Assembly: GCF_010730355.1 (NCBI RefSeq)
Contig: NZ_AP022576.1
Coordinates: forward strand, 2,790,001-2,854,000
Length of the DNA: 64,000 nt
Direction of reading: 5' to 3'
From: Mycobacterium florentinum
GTDB lineage: Bacteria; Actinomycetota; Actinomycetes; Mycobacteriales; Mycobacteriaceae
The position numbers were made by a program, and so were the translations under genes. Each line of letters starts with the position of its first letter. Positions within the stretch are counted from its first letter, which is position 1. This document shows positions 36,221-44,309 of this stretch, piece by piece. A model generated the notes under the pieces. The model had not been told where the DNA came from. It saw only the letters and a list, made by a program, of their open reading frames with translations, and ran no database searches.

Positions 36221-37009
36221 TCAGGCCTTGACGTCGGAGAAGAACTTCAGCGCGACGCTGTTGACCGCCTCGGGCCGCTCCAGGAAGCCGAGGTGACCCG
36301 CGTCGGGGATCTGCACGTAGCGGCCGTTGGGCAAGGCGTCGGCGACCTCGCGCCCCAGATGCGGTGGGGTGATCACGTCGTCGGCGAAACCCATCACCAG
36401 CACCGGGGTGTTGATGCCGCGGTACGCGGCCAGCCGGTTGGTCTGCGGGGACACGCTCAGCTGGGTGCGCAGCCCGGGTGTGCGCTTGACCGGCCAGGCC
36501 CGAAACATGGTGATCCAGTCGGCCACGAGCACGTCGTCGTTGATCGTCTTGCGCGAAAAGTTTTCCAGCACACGGACTTTCGCCTCATAGGCGGGCGGCA
36601 GTTCGGTGTTGGACGCATACAGCTCTTGCTCGCCCTCGTGAAAGCCCTGACGGGCGCGGTCCAGGCGGCCGCGGGTGGCCATCAGCACCGCGGCGGTCAC
36701 CAGGTCGGGGCGGGCCACCATCAGCTCCTGGGCGATGAAGGCTCCCATCGAAACCCCGACGATGCGCGCCGGGGCGGCGTCCAGGGATTCGATCAGGGCC
36801 GCGGTGTCGGCGACCATGGTCTGGGTCGTGAAACCCTCGGCGTTTTCGGTGGCGCCGATGCCGCGATTGTCGAAGGTGATCACGCGGTAGCCGGCCGACA
36901 TGAACGCCGGGACCTGATGCGGCAACCAGGTGCGCCCGGGGCCGCCGCTGCCCGAGATGAAGACCACGGGCTCACCGCTACCGCGGTCGTCGTATGCCAG
37001 GTTGATCAC
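36221..37009 (-). CDS. bpoC: alpha/beta hydrolase BpoC (Rv0554 type), candidate MenH
   Basis: 262 residues of the alpha/beta-hydrolase fold. Nucleophile elbow GVSMGAFI, catalytic Asp in GFADDVITP and His in DAGHLGFLERP. It is named after bromoperoxidases, but it sits between menC and menD, where E. coli has menH. MenH removes pyruvate from SEPHCHC, so BpoC is a candidate for this step. GTG at 37009 overlaps the stop of menC (GTGA). Confidence 0.9.
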   Translation of the reverse strand: MINLAYDDRGSGEPVVFISGSGGPGRTWLPHQVPAFMSAGYRVITFDNRGIGATENAEGFTTQTMVADTAALIESLDAAPARIVGVSMGAFIAQELMVARPDLVTAAVLMATRGRLDRARQGFHEGEQELYASNTELPPAYEAKVRVLENFSRKTINDDVLVADWITMFRAWPVKRTPGLRTQLSVSPQTNRLAAYRGINTPVLVMGFADDVITPPHLGREVADALPNGRYVQIPDAGHLGFLERPEAVNSVALKFFSDVKA

Positions 37010-37986
37010 TCGGACGACGGTACAAGGAGCGGATGGCAGGCCGTGATCCGGTCGATCCACCACTGCCGCCGCTCGGGCGGCGCCTGTAGCGCCCGCAGCC
37101 GCTGCGGGTCGGGTGTGACCGGCCCGACGGCCAGATGGCCGTCGCCGGCCGCGGGAACGTCGGCCACGTCTTCGACGAACAGGCCGCCGGTGCCCAGCCC
37201 GCAGGCGTGCCGCAGGTGGGGCAATGCCGCCGCGGCGGCCAGCCCGGCGGCGATGCCCACCGCCGAGTCGAGCGCGCTGGAGACCACCACCGGGATGTCG
37301 ATCTGCGCGGTGATGTCCAGCAGGGCCGAAATCCCGCCCAGCGGGGCGACTTTGAGCACCGCGATGTCGGCGGCGCCGGCGCGGACCACGGCCAGCGGGT
37401 CGTCGGCCTTGCGGATGCTTTCGTCGGCGGCGATCGGAACGTCCGACATGTCCGGGCGCCGCCGCAGCTCGGCCAGCTCGTCGACGGTGGCGCAGGGCTG
37501 CTCGAGGTATTCCAGCGGGCCGTCGGCGGTCAGCGCCGCCGCGGCCCGCGCCGCCTCCTCGACCGTCCACCCGCCGTTGGCGTCCACCCGCACCGTCGAG
37601 ATCCGTTCGCGCACCGCGTTGACCCGGGCGACGTCGTCGGCCAGCGTCTGCCCGGGCTCGGCGACCTTCACCTTGGCCGTCGCGGCACCGGGAAAGCGGG
37701 CCAGCACCTCGCCGACCTGCGCGGCGGCCACGGCCGGCACGGTGGCGTTGATCGGGATGCGCTCGCGGTGCACCGGCGGCGGCTGCCGGTAGGCGCCCTC
37801 GATGCCCGACGCCAGCCACGCCGACGCCTCCGCGGGCCCGTACTCCACGAAGGCCCCGAACTCGCCCCAGCCCGCCGGGCCCTCGATCAGCGCGACCTCG
37901 CGGGTGGTGATGCCGCGAAACCGCACCCGCATCGGCAGCGCCACCACATGCAGGCGGTCGAGCAGATCGTCTAAAGCGGGCCTCAC
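37006..37986 (-). CDS. menC: o-succinylbenzoate synthase MenC (Rv0553 type)
   Basis: 326 residues of the enolase superfamily. The KxK acid/base lysines are in ATAKVKVAEPG, metal ligands in RVDANGGWTVEEA, EYLEQP and AADESIRKADDP, and the second Lys in VLKVAPLGG. It dehydrates SHCHC to o-succinylbenzoate. GTG start at 37986 overlaps the amidohydrolase stop, and its own stop overlaps bpoC, both by GTGA, so four leftward genes are tightly coupled. Confidence 0.93.
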   Translation of the reverse strand: MRPALDDLLDRLHVVALPMRVRFRGITTREVALIEGPAGWGEFGAFVEYGPAEASAWLASGIEGAYRQPPPVHRERIPINATVPAVAAAQVGEVLARFPGAATAKVKVAEPGQTLADDVARVNAVRERISTVRVDANGGWTVEEAARAAAALTADGPLEYLEQPCATVDELAELRRRPDMSDVPIAADESIRKADDPLAVVRAGAADIAVLKVAPLGGISALLDITAQIDIPVVVSSALDSAVGIAAGLAAAAALPHLRHACGLGTGGLFVEDVADVPAAGDGHLAVGPVTPDPQRLRALQAPPERRQWWIDRITACHPLLVPSSE

Positions 37987-39587
37987 TGGCTGTAGACCTG
38001 GCGGCCCGCCAGATACGTCGCGCGCACGTCGAGATCGGCGATCTGCTCGGGCGGCACCGTCCGGGGATCGGCCGACAGCACCACCAGGTCCGCGTACTTG
38101 CCGACCTCGAGCGAGCCGACGACGTCGTCGGCGAACAGCTGCCAGGCCGCGTCGATGGTCTGCGCGCGGATCGCCTGTTCGACCGTCAGGCACTCTTCGG
38201 GCGCCAGCACCCGGCCGCTGGGCGCCGTGCGGGTCACGGCCACGCTGATGTTGCGCAGCGGCTCCTCCGGCGTGACCGGCGGGTCGTTGTGCAACGAGAT
38301 GCGCATCCCGGTGGCCACCGCGGAACCTGCCGGCATCCAACGGGATCCGCGCTCGGCCCCGAACAGCCCGTCGACGATCACGTCGCCCCAGTAGTGGATC
38401 TGGTCGACGAAGATGCTGCAGGTCACGCCGAGGTCGGCGGCTCGCTGTAGCTGCTCGGGCCGGATGGCGCCGACGTGCTCGAGGCGCAGCCGGTGGTCGT
38501 GGCGCGGGTTGTTGCGCAGCGCCTCTTCGTAGACATCGAGGATGGTGTCGACGCCGGCGTCGCCCTGCACGTGGCAGGCCATCTGCCAGCCCTGCGGGAA
38601 GTACGCGCCGACGATCTCGCGCAGTTGCTCGGCGGTGTAGTTCGCGCAGCCGCACGAACCGGGCGGGATGCCGATGGAGCGGGTGGCCTCGGTGTCCAGG
38701 TACGGAAAGGACAGCGCGATGTTGCCGATCCACGGCGAACCGTCCACCCAGATCTTGATGCCGACCTGACGCATGATGTCGTCGCCCTGGCCGGGTGTCG
38801 CGGCGGTGGACATCTGCGGGTTGGAGACCTCGTAGGTGCGCAGCCGGACCGTGAGCCGATCGTGCAACTGGGAGACCAACGGCCCGAAGTTCGGGTCGAA
38901 CGCCATCTCCGAGCAGGTGGTCAGCCCGGCCCGGTTGAGCCGAGCGCACTCGGCGAGCAGCATCGCCGGGTAGCTGTCGGCCGAGATGGCGCCACCGAGC
39001 AGCGGGAACACCGCGGCGATCTCCTCGGCGGTGCCGTCGAGGTCGCCGTTGGCGTCGCGACCGTATTTGGCGCCCTTGGGATCCGGGGTGTCCCGGGTCA
39101 GTCCGTTGAGCCGCGCGGCGTGCGAGTTGAAGTAGGCCTTGTGCCCGGAGTTGTGGATGACGACCAGCGGACCGTCCGGGGCGATGTCGTCGAGCCAGGC
39201 CAGCGTTGGGTCGGGCAGGCCCGATTGCAACAGCGCGTCCCAGCCGTTCAGGTAGGCGCCGGTCGATCCGCGCCGCGCGACCTCTGTGCGGATCGCGGCG
39301 ACGACGTCGTCGGGGCCGGCCATGGTGACCGGCCGGATGTCGACGATGCGGTCCGACAGCGCGACGGCCTCCATCAGCGGATGACCGTGTGCCTCGATGA
39401 ATCCCGGCATCACGCACCCGTCGCCGACGTCGACGGTGTGGGTGTCGGCGCCGATGAATCCGGCGACCTCGGAGCGGCTGCCGACGGCGATGATGCGGCC
39501 ACCGGCGATGGCAAGCGCCTCGGCGGTGGGCCTCTCGTCGTCGACGGTCAGGATGGTTCCGGTAACGACGAGATCTGCCTGCGCCAT
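37983..39587 (-). CDS. amidohydrolase (YtcJ-like, Rv0552 type)
   Basis: 534 residues of the amidohydrolase_3 group. Metal-binding HxH in IEAHGHPLMEAV, later His in MACHVQGDAGVDT and RLEHVGAIRP, and the TMA/DADLVVLSADP C-terminal barrel edge. It should hydrolyse an amide or related bond in the cytoplasm; substrate unknown. It heads the leftward menC-bpoC-menD transcript and is divergent from fadD8. Confidence 0.9.
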   Translation of the reverse strand: MAQADLVVTGTILTVDDERPTAEALAIAGGRIIAVGSRSEVAGFIGADTHTVDVGDGCVMPGFIEAHGHPLMEAVALSDRIVDIRPVTMAGPDDVVAAIRTEVARRGSTGAYLNGWDALLQSGLPDPTLAWLDDIAPDGPLVVIHNSGHKAYFNSHAARLNGLTRDTPDPKGAKYGRDANGDLDGTAEEIAAVFPLLGGAISADSYPAMLLAECARLNRAGLTTCSEMAFDPNFGPLVSQLHDRLTVRLRTYEVSNPQMSTAATPGQGDDIMRQVGIKIWVDGSPWIGNIALSFPYLDTEATRSIGIPPGSCGCANYTAEQLREIVGAYFPQGWQMACHVQGDAGVDTILDVYEEALRNNPRHDHRLRLEHVGAIRPEQLQRAADLGVTCSIFVDQIHYWGDVIVDGLFGAERGSRWMPAGSAVATGMRISLHNDPPVTPEEPLRNISVAVTRTAPSGRVLAPEECLTVEQAIRAQTIDAAWQLFADDVVGSLEVGKYADLVVLSADPRTVPPEQIADLDVRATYLAGRQVYSQ

Positions 39588-39640
39588 GAGCCCAGAGCCT
39601 AGTGATGGTTGCGGTGTGTCAGGGTGTTGCTGACTGGAAT

Positions 39641-39654
39641 TGCAACACGTTCTA
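39641..39654. promoter_or_regulatory. KstR-like operator before fadD8
   Basis: TGCAACACGTTCTA fits the KstR consensus TNNAACNNGTTNNA exactly. A -10-like TAGTCT (39653-39658) overlaps its right end and lies six bases before the fadD8 ATG. KstR is the TetR repressor of cholesterol catabolism in mycobacteria. Confidence 0.65.
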
Positions 39655-39664
39655 GTCTGACGCT

Positions 39665-41266
39665 ATGAGTGACGACTTGTTGCGCCATCCGACCCATAAC
39701 GGCCATCTGCTGGTGGGCGCGCTCAAGCGCCACAAGAACCGGCCGGTGCTGTTCCTCGGCGACACCACCCTGACCGGGGGCCAATTGGCCGAGCGGATCA
39801 GCCAGTACACCCAGGCGTTCGAGGCGCTCGGCGCCGGCACCGGCGTCACGGTGGGACTGCTGGCGCTGAACCGCCCCGAGGTGCTGATGATCCTCGGCGC
39901 CAGTCAGACCCAGGGCTACCGGCGCACCGCGCTGCATCCGCTCGGCTCGCTGGACGACCACGCCTACGTGCTGTCCGACTGTGGTGCCACCTCGCTGATC
40001 GTCGACCCCAACCCGGCGTTCGTCGAGCGCGCATTGGGGCTGCTGGAAAAGGTCGGGTCGCTCAAGCAGATCCTGACGATCGGCCCGGTTCCCCGGGCCC
40101 TCGACGGGGTGGCCGTGGACCTGTCGGCCGAGGCGGCCAAGTACGAGCCCAAGCCGTTGGTCGTCGCCGAGCTGCCGCCGGACCACATCGGCGGCATGGC
40201 CTACACCGGCGGCACCACCGGCAAGCCCAAGGGCGTGTTGGGGACCACCGGGAACATCGCCGCCATGACCCAGATTCAGCTGGCCGAATGGGAGTGGCCG
40301 GAGTCCCCCCGGTTCCTGATGTGCACGCCGCTCTCGCACGCCGGCGCGGCCTTTTTCACGCCCACGGTGGTCAAGGGCGGCGAGATGGTCGTGCTGAGCA
40401 AGTTCGACCCGGCCGAGGTGCTGAAAACGATCGAGGAGCAGAAGATCACGGCCACCATGCTGGTGCCCTCGATGCTCTATGCGCTGATGGACCACCCGGA
40501 TTCGCAGACCCGCGACCTGTCCTCGCTGGAGACCGTCTACTACGGCGCCTCGGCGATGAACCCGGTGCGGCTGGCCGAGGCGATCCGGCGGTTCGGCCCG
40601 ATCTTCGCCCAGTACTACGGCCAGTCCGAGGCGCCGATGGCGATCACCTACCTGCCCAAGGCCGATCACGACGAGAAACGGTTGACGTCGTGCGGACGCC
40701 CGACGCTGTTCGCCCGGGTGGCGCTGCTGGGCGAGGACGGCAAGCCGGTGCCGCAGGGCGAGCCGGGCGAGATCTGTGTCAGTGGACCGCTGCTGGCGGG
40801 CGGCTACTGGAATCTTCCGGAGGCGACGGCCGAAACGTTCAGGGACGGCTGGCTGCACACCGGCGACATGGCCCGCGAGGACGAGGACGGCTTCTACTTC
40901 ATCGTCGACCGGGTCAAGGACATGATCGTCACCGGCGGGTTCAACGTCTTCCCCCGCGAGGTCGAGGACGTCATCGCCGAGCACGCGGCCGTCGCGCAGG
41001 TGTGCGTCGTCGGCACCCCGGACGACAAGTGGGGCGAGGCCGTCACCGCCGTGATCGTGCTGCGCTCCGACGCCCCGCGCGACGACGCGGCGATCGAGAA
41101 GATGACCGCCGAGATCCAGGCCGCCGTCAAGGAGCGCAAGGGCTCGGTGCAATCGCCCAAGCGGGTCGAGATCGTCGACGCGCTGCCGCTGACCGGGCTG
41201 GGCAAGCCGGACAAGAAGGCCGTGCGGGCGCGGTTCTGGGAAGGCGCCGGCCGCGCCGTCGGCTAG
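39665..41266 (+). CDS. fadD8: fatty-acid-CoA ligase FadD8 (Rv0551c type)
   Basis: 533 residues of the ANL adenylating family. P-loop YTGGTTGKPKG, the YYGQSEAP adenine motif, DGWLHTGDMA and the catalytic Lys in LTGLGKPDKKAVR are all visible. It should activate a fatty or sterol-derived acid as CoA thioester. A KstR-like box overlaps its promoter, consistent with a role in steroid or cholesterol use. ATG at 39665; divergent from the amidohydrolase. Confidence 0.92.
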   Translation: MSDDLLRHPTHNGHLLVGALKRHKNRPVLFLGDTTLTGGQLAERISQYTQAFEALGAGTGVTVGLLALNRPEVLMILGASQTQGYRRTALHPLGSLDDHAYVLSDCGATSLIVDPNPAFVERALGLLEKVGSLKQILTIGPVPRALDGVAVDLSAEAAKYEPKPLVVAELPPDHIGGMAYTGGTTGKPKGVLGTTGNIAAMTQIQLAEWEWPESPRFLMCTPLSHAGAAFFTPTVVKGGEMVVLSKFDPAEVLKTIEEQKITATMLVPSMLYALMDHPDSQTRDLSSLETVYYGASAMNPVRLAEAIRRFGPIFAQYYGQSEAPMAITYLPKADHDEKRLTSCGRPTLFARVALLGEDGKPVPQGEPGEICVSGPLLAGGYWNLPEATAETFRDGWLHTGDMAREDEDGFYFIVDRVKDMIVTGGFNVFPREVEDVIAEHAAVAQVCVVGTPDDKWGEAVTAVIVLRSDAPRDDAAIEKMTAEIQAAVKERKGSVQSPKRVEIVDALPLTGLGKPDKKAVRARFWEGAGRAVG

Positions 41267-41276
41267 GTCGTGCTCG

Positions 41277-41323
41277 AGCGCCCGGCCAGCCGGACGTTCG
41301 TGGCCCAGCGCCCGGCCAGCCGG
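41277..41323. repeat. two 17-bp direct repeats after fadD8
   Basis: AGCGCCCGGCCAGCCGG occurs at 41277-41293 and 41307-41323, 30 bp apart, in the gap between fadD8 and a convergent TetR. Probably a slippage duplication; it might weakly form stem structures. Confidence 0.6.
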
Positions 41324-41338
41324 GGCGTCGCGTTGGGG

Positions 41339-41887
41339 CTAGCGGGCGATGCCGGCCAATAGCAGGTCGAGCATGCGGCCCGTCTGCTCGGGCGAGCTGC
41401 TGACGAGAAAGATTCCGATCAGGCTGGACACCACGTCCTCGGCCGATACGTCGGAGCGCAGGCTGCCTTCGTCGGCGCCGGCTCGCAACAGCGTGTCGGT
41501 CGCGGCGACGATGCGCGCATGCATCTCGCTGATCTCCACGGCCCCCGATTCGACCATCGCGCGCAATGAGTCGGCCATTCCCTTCTTAGCTGCGACGAAG
41601 CCGGCGTACCGATCCATCCAGTGCCGCAGCGCAATCTTCGGTGGATGGCGCCGCACCAGTCGATCCGCCTCCGCGACCACCTCGGCCAGCTCCGCGCGGT
41701 AGATCGCCTCGACCAAGGCGTCCCGGGTGGGGAAATGGCGGTACAGCGTGCCAATCCCGACGCCGGCCTCACGGGCGATGGACTCCAGCGATACCGGCCG
41801 CCCCTCGGCGGCGGCGAAAGCCGAGGTTGCCACCTGGAGAAGCTTTTCGCGGTTCCGGCGCGCGTCGGACCGGTTCGGTGCGGACAA
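41339..41887 (-). CDS. TetR-family regulator divergent from an aldo-keto reductase
   Basis: 182 residues from the TTG at 41887. TetR HTH is clear: GRPVSLESIAREAGVGIGTL and YRHFPTRDALVEAI; the C-terminal domain is all-helical. The frame runs to 41944, but that longer version would read through both palindromes of the divergent gap, so I prefer TTG 41887, with GGAGG ten bases upstream. ATG-type starts further in are absent. It probably represses itself and the AKR. Confidence 0.8.
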   Translation of the reverse strand: MSAPNRSDARRNREKLLQVATSAFAAAEGRPVSLESIAREAGVGIGTLYRHFPTRDALVEAIYRAELAEVVAEADRLVRRHPPKIALRHWMDRYAGFVAAKKGMADSLRAMVESGAVEISEMHARIVAATDTLLRAGADEGSLRSDVSAEDVVSSLIGIFLVSSSPEQTGRMLDLLLAGIAR

Positions 41888-41889
41888 AG

Positions 41890-41903
41890 CGGAGGTTCCT
41901 CCG
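41890..41903. promoter_or_regulatory. TetR operator A (CGGAGG-N2-CCTCCG)
   Basis: CGGAGG TT CCTCCG, a perfect palindrome. The minus strand copy supplies the GGAGG that could be the ribosome site of the TetR gene, so binding would also cover its translation start. Confidence 0.65.
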
Positions 41904-41926
41904 TTTTTGCTAGGCTCTGAAGACAA

Positions 41927-41942
41927 GCGGAGGGTCCTCCGC
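41927..41942. promoter_or_regulatory. TetR operator B (GCGGAGG-N2-CCTCCGC)
   Basis: GCGGAGG GT CCTCCGC, perfect arms, 38 bp from operator A centre to centre. A -10-like TAGGCT (41911-41916) lies between the two sites. The AKR ATG is 30 bp downstream. Confidence 0.65.
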
Positions 41943-41971
41943 ATTTCTCAGTGTACGAGCGAGGGAGCACC

Positions 41972-42895
41972 ATGACGGACAAGCCACAGCCCGGCGGTCT
42001 CGGCCGCATCGGCACCGCGACCGTCGCCCGCGTCGGCTACGGCGCCATGCAACTCTTCGAGTCCATCTCCGCCGACGACGCCGCCGCGGTGCTGCGCCGC
42101 GCGGTCGAGCTCGGCGTCAACCACATCGACACCGCGTCGTTCTACGGCCCCGGCGAGGTGAATCGCAGGATCCGCGCGGCGCTGGCCCCCTACCCCGACG
42201 ACCTCGTCATCGTCAGCAAGGTCGGTGCGCGGTGGACCGGCGAACAACCGATACCCCTAGCGGCCGCACAGAAGCCCGCGGAGCTGCGCGCCGCCGTCGA
42301 GGACGACCTCCACCAACTCGGCCTCGAGCGCATTCCGGTGGTGAATCTGCGGCGCATGGACCTCGGGCCCGGGCTGGCCGCCGAGGGCGACCAGATCGTC
42401 GACCTCGACGACCAGCTGGCCGAGATGATCGCGCTGCGCGACGAGGGCAAGATCGACGCCATCGGCGTCAGCAGCGTGCCGGTCGACGTGGTGCGCCGGG
42501 CGCTGCCAGCCGGAATCGTCTGCGTGCAGAACGCCTACAGCCTGCTGGACCGTTCACAAGAAGAGACGCTCGAGCTCTGCATCGCCCGAGGCATCGCGTG
42601 GGTGCCGTTCTTCCCGCTCGGGTCGTCGCTTCCGGACTTCCCCAAAATGGCCGACGATCCCGTGGTGCTCGACATCGCGGGCGAACTCGGCGCCACACCC
42701 GCTCAGGTGGGGCTGGCCTGGGTGTTGGCAAATGCGCCGAATACGTTGCTGATTCCCGGCACCCGGTCGATCGCGCACCTGGAGGAAAACATCGGCGCCG
42801 CGGGAGTCGCGCTGAGCGCCGACGCCCTGGCACGGCTGGACATCGTCGGTACGCGGCAGGGACACGCCCACGGGGTCGAACCCTTCCTGAAGTAA
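41972..42895 (+). CDS. aldo-keto reductase (His-to-Asn variant)
   Basis: 307 residues of an AKR. Asp and Tyr are in GVNHIDTASFYGPGEVN and Lys in IVSKVGA, but the fourth tetrad residue, usually His in a YLHRxD-like motif, is Asn in VVNLRRMD. This variant is common in actinobacterial AKRs of this shape. C-terminal LIPGTRSIAHLEENIGA is the NADP site. The promoter is flanked by two palindromes, so it is probably controlled by the divergent TetR. The F420-type gene follows 11 bases later. Confidence 0.85.
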   Translation: MTDKPQPGGLGRIGTATVARVGYGAMQLFESISADDAAAVLRRAVELGVNHIDTASFYGPGEVNRRIRAALAPYPDDLVIVSKVGARWTGEQPIPLAAAQKPAELRAAVEDDLHQLGLERIPVVNLRRMDLGPGLAAEGDQIVDLDDQLAEMIALRDEGKIDAIGVSSVPVDVVRRALPAGIVCVQNAYSLLDRSQEETLELCIARGIAWVPFFPLGSSLPDFPKMADDPVVLDIAGELGATPAQVGLAWVLANAPNTLLIPGTRSIAHLEENIGAAGVALSADALARLDIVGTRQGHAHGVEPFLK

Positions 42896-42905
42896 CGTCG
42901 CTGCC

Positions 42906-43361
42906 ATGGCCAGTGGCAAACCGATCAAGCCGCCCTGGTGGCTGAAGCCGGCGAACAAACTCTTTATCCAGATGTCGCGGCTGGGAATGAGTTTCGGCGG
43001 GGAAAGCCCCGTCGTGCTGACGGTGCGGGGACGCAAGTCGGGACGCGAGCGCTCGACGCCCGTGACGCCGATGACCGTGGACGGCAAGCAGTACGTCGTC
43101 GCCGGATTTCCCGGCGCCGACTGGGTGGCCAATGCGCGGGCCGCCGAGCAGGCGACCGTGGCGCGCGGCCGCCACGTCCAGCGGGTGCGGATGGTGGAGT
43201 TGTCCGCGGCGGACGCGCGGCCGATTCTGCGGGTGTTCCCCCAGGAGGTACCCACGGGTGTGGGATTCATGAAGCGGGCCGGACTCGTCACCGAGGGCAG
43301 TCCCGACGAGTTCGAGTGTCTGGCGGGCCGCTGCGCGGTATTCCGCCTGGACCCGGTCTAG
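42906..43361 (+). CDS. F420-dependent nitroreductase-family (DDN-like) protein
   Basis: 151 residues of the flavin/deazaflavin oxidoreductase family. The signature is VVLTVRGRKSGRERSTPVTP followed by YVVAGFPGADWVANARA. Members include Ddn, which activates nitroimidazoles with F420H2 and reduces quinones. It follows the AKR closely and precedes menB, so together they form a reductive unit of which the menaquinone pathway could be the client; this last point is inference. Confidence 0.85.
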   Translation: MASGKPIKPPWWLKPANKLFIQMSRLGMSFGGESPVVLTVRGRKSGRERSTPVTPMTVDGKQYVVAGFPGADWVANARAAEQATVARGRHVQRVRMVELSAADARPILRVFPQEVPTGVGFMKRAGLVTEGSPDEFECLAGRCAVFRLDPV

Positions 43362-43374
43362 GAGTTGAATAACC

Positions 43375-44277
43375 TTGAGTGACAACCCATTTGATCCGCA
43401 AGCGTGGCGGCCCGTCGACGGCTTCGGCGATCTGACCGACATCACCTACCACCGCCATGTCGACGACGCCACGGTGCGGGTCGCGTTCGACCGCCCCGAG
43501 GTGCGCAACGCGTTTCGGCCGCACACCGTCGACGAGCTGTACCGGGTGCTCGACCACGCCCGGATGTCGCCCGACGTCGGCGTGGTGCTGCTGACCGGTA
43601 ACGGCCCGTCGCCCAAGGACGGCGGCTGGGCGTTCTGCTCCGGCGGCGACCAGCGCATCCGCGGGCGCTCGGGCTATCAATACGCCTCCGGCGAGACCGC
43701 CGACACCGTCGACGCCGCCCGCGCCGGCCGGTTGCACATCCTCGAGGTGCAGCGGCTGATCCGCTTCATGCCCAAGGTGGTCATCTGTCTGGTCAACGGC
43801 TGGGCCGCCGGTGGCGGGCACAGCCTGCACGTGGTCTGCGACCTCACCCTGGCCAGTCGCGAGCACGCCCGCTTCAAGCAGACCGACGCCGACGTCGGCA
43901 GCTTCGACGGCGGCTACGGCAGCGCGTATCTGGCCCGTCAGGTCGGCCAGAAGTTCGCCCGGGAGATCTTCTTCCTCGGCCGCCCGTACACCGCCGAGCA
44001 GATGCACCACATGGGCGCGGTCAACGAGGTTGTCGATCATGGCGACCTCGAGAAGGTCGCCATCGAGTGGGCCGCCGAGATCAACGCCAAATCCCCGCAG
44101 GCGCAACGGATGCTCAAGTTCGCGTTCAACCTGCTTGACGACGGCCTGGTGGGCCAGCAGCTGTTCGCGGGTGAGGCCACCCGGCTGGCGTACATGACCG
44201 ACGAGGCGGTCGAGGGCCGCGACGCGTTCCTGGAAAAGCGTGACCCGGACTGGAGCCCCTTCCCGCGCTATTTCTAG
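43375..44277 (+). CDS. menB: 1,4-dihydroxy-2-naphthoyl-CoA synthase MenB (Rv0548c type)
   Basis: 300 residues of the crotonase superfamily. VRVAFDRPEVRNAFRPHTVD, the GGDQRIRG oxyanion and AGGGHSLHVVCDL loops, and the C-terminal SPFPRYF are closely like mycobacterial MenB. It closes o-succinylbenzoyl-CoA to DHNA-CoA. The start is TTG at 43375 with GGAG at 43361-43364. The order nitroreductase-menB-SDR replaces the vapBC3 pair that, as I recall, precedes menB in H37Rv. Confidence 0.95.
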   Translation: MSDNPFDPQAWRPVDGFGDLTDITYHRHVDDATVRVAFDRPEVRNAFRPHTVDELYRVLDHARMSPDVGVVLLTGNGPSPKDGGWAFCSGGDQRIRGRSGYQYASGETADTVDAARAGRLHILEVQRLIRFMPKVVICLVNGWAAGGGHSLHVVCDLTLASREHARFKQTDADVGSFDGGYGSAYLARQVGQKFAREIFFLGRPYTAEQMHHMGAVNEVVDHGDLEKVAIEWAAEINAKSPQAQRMLKFAFNLLDDGLVGQQLFAGEATRLAYMTDEAVEGRDAFLEKRDPDWSPFPRYF

Positions 44278-44309
44278 GGGCCCACCGCCGCCGCCTAGAC
44301 TCGCGGCCT

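Noticed and set aside
37010-37819. N-terminal extension of bpoC into menC
   Set aside because: The extension is Arg-rich noise; GTG 37009 with GTGA overlap gives the family length of 262.
39599-41152. 517-codon frame antisense to fadD8
   Set aside because: Shadow of fadD8, which has all adenylation motifs.
41888-41944. Longer N-terminus of the TetR at 41339
   Set aside because: It would read through operator B's edge and operator A; the TTG at 41887 with GGAGG is more economical, though not proven.
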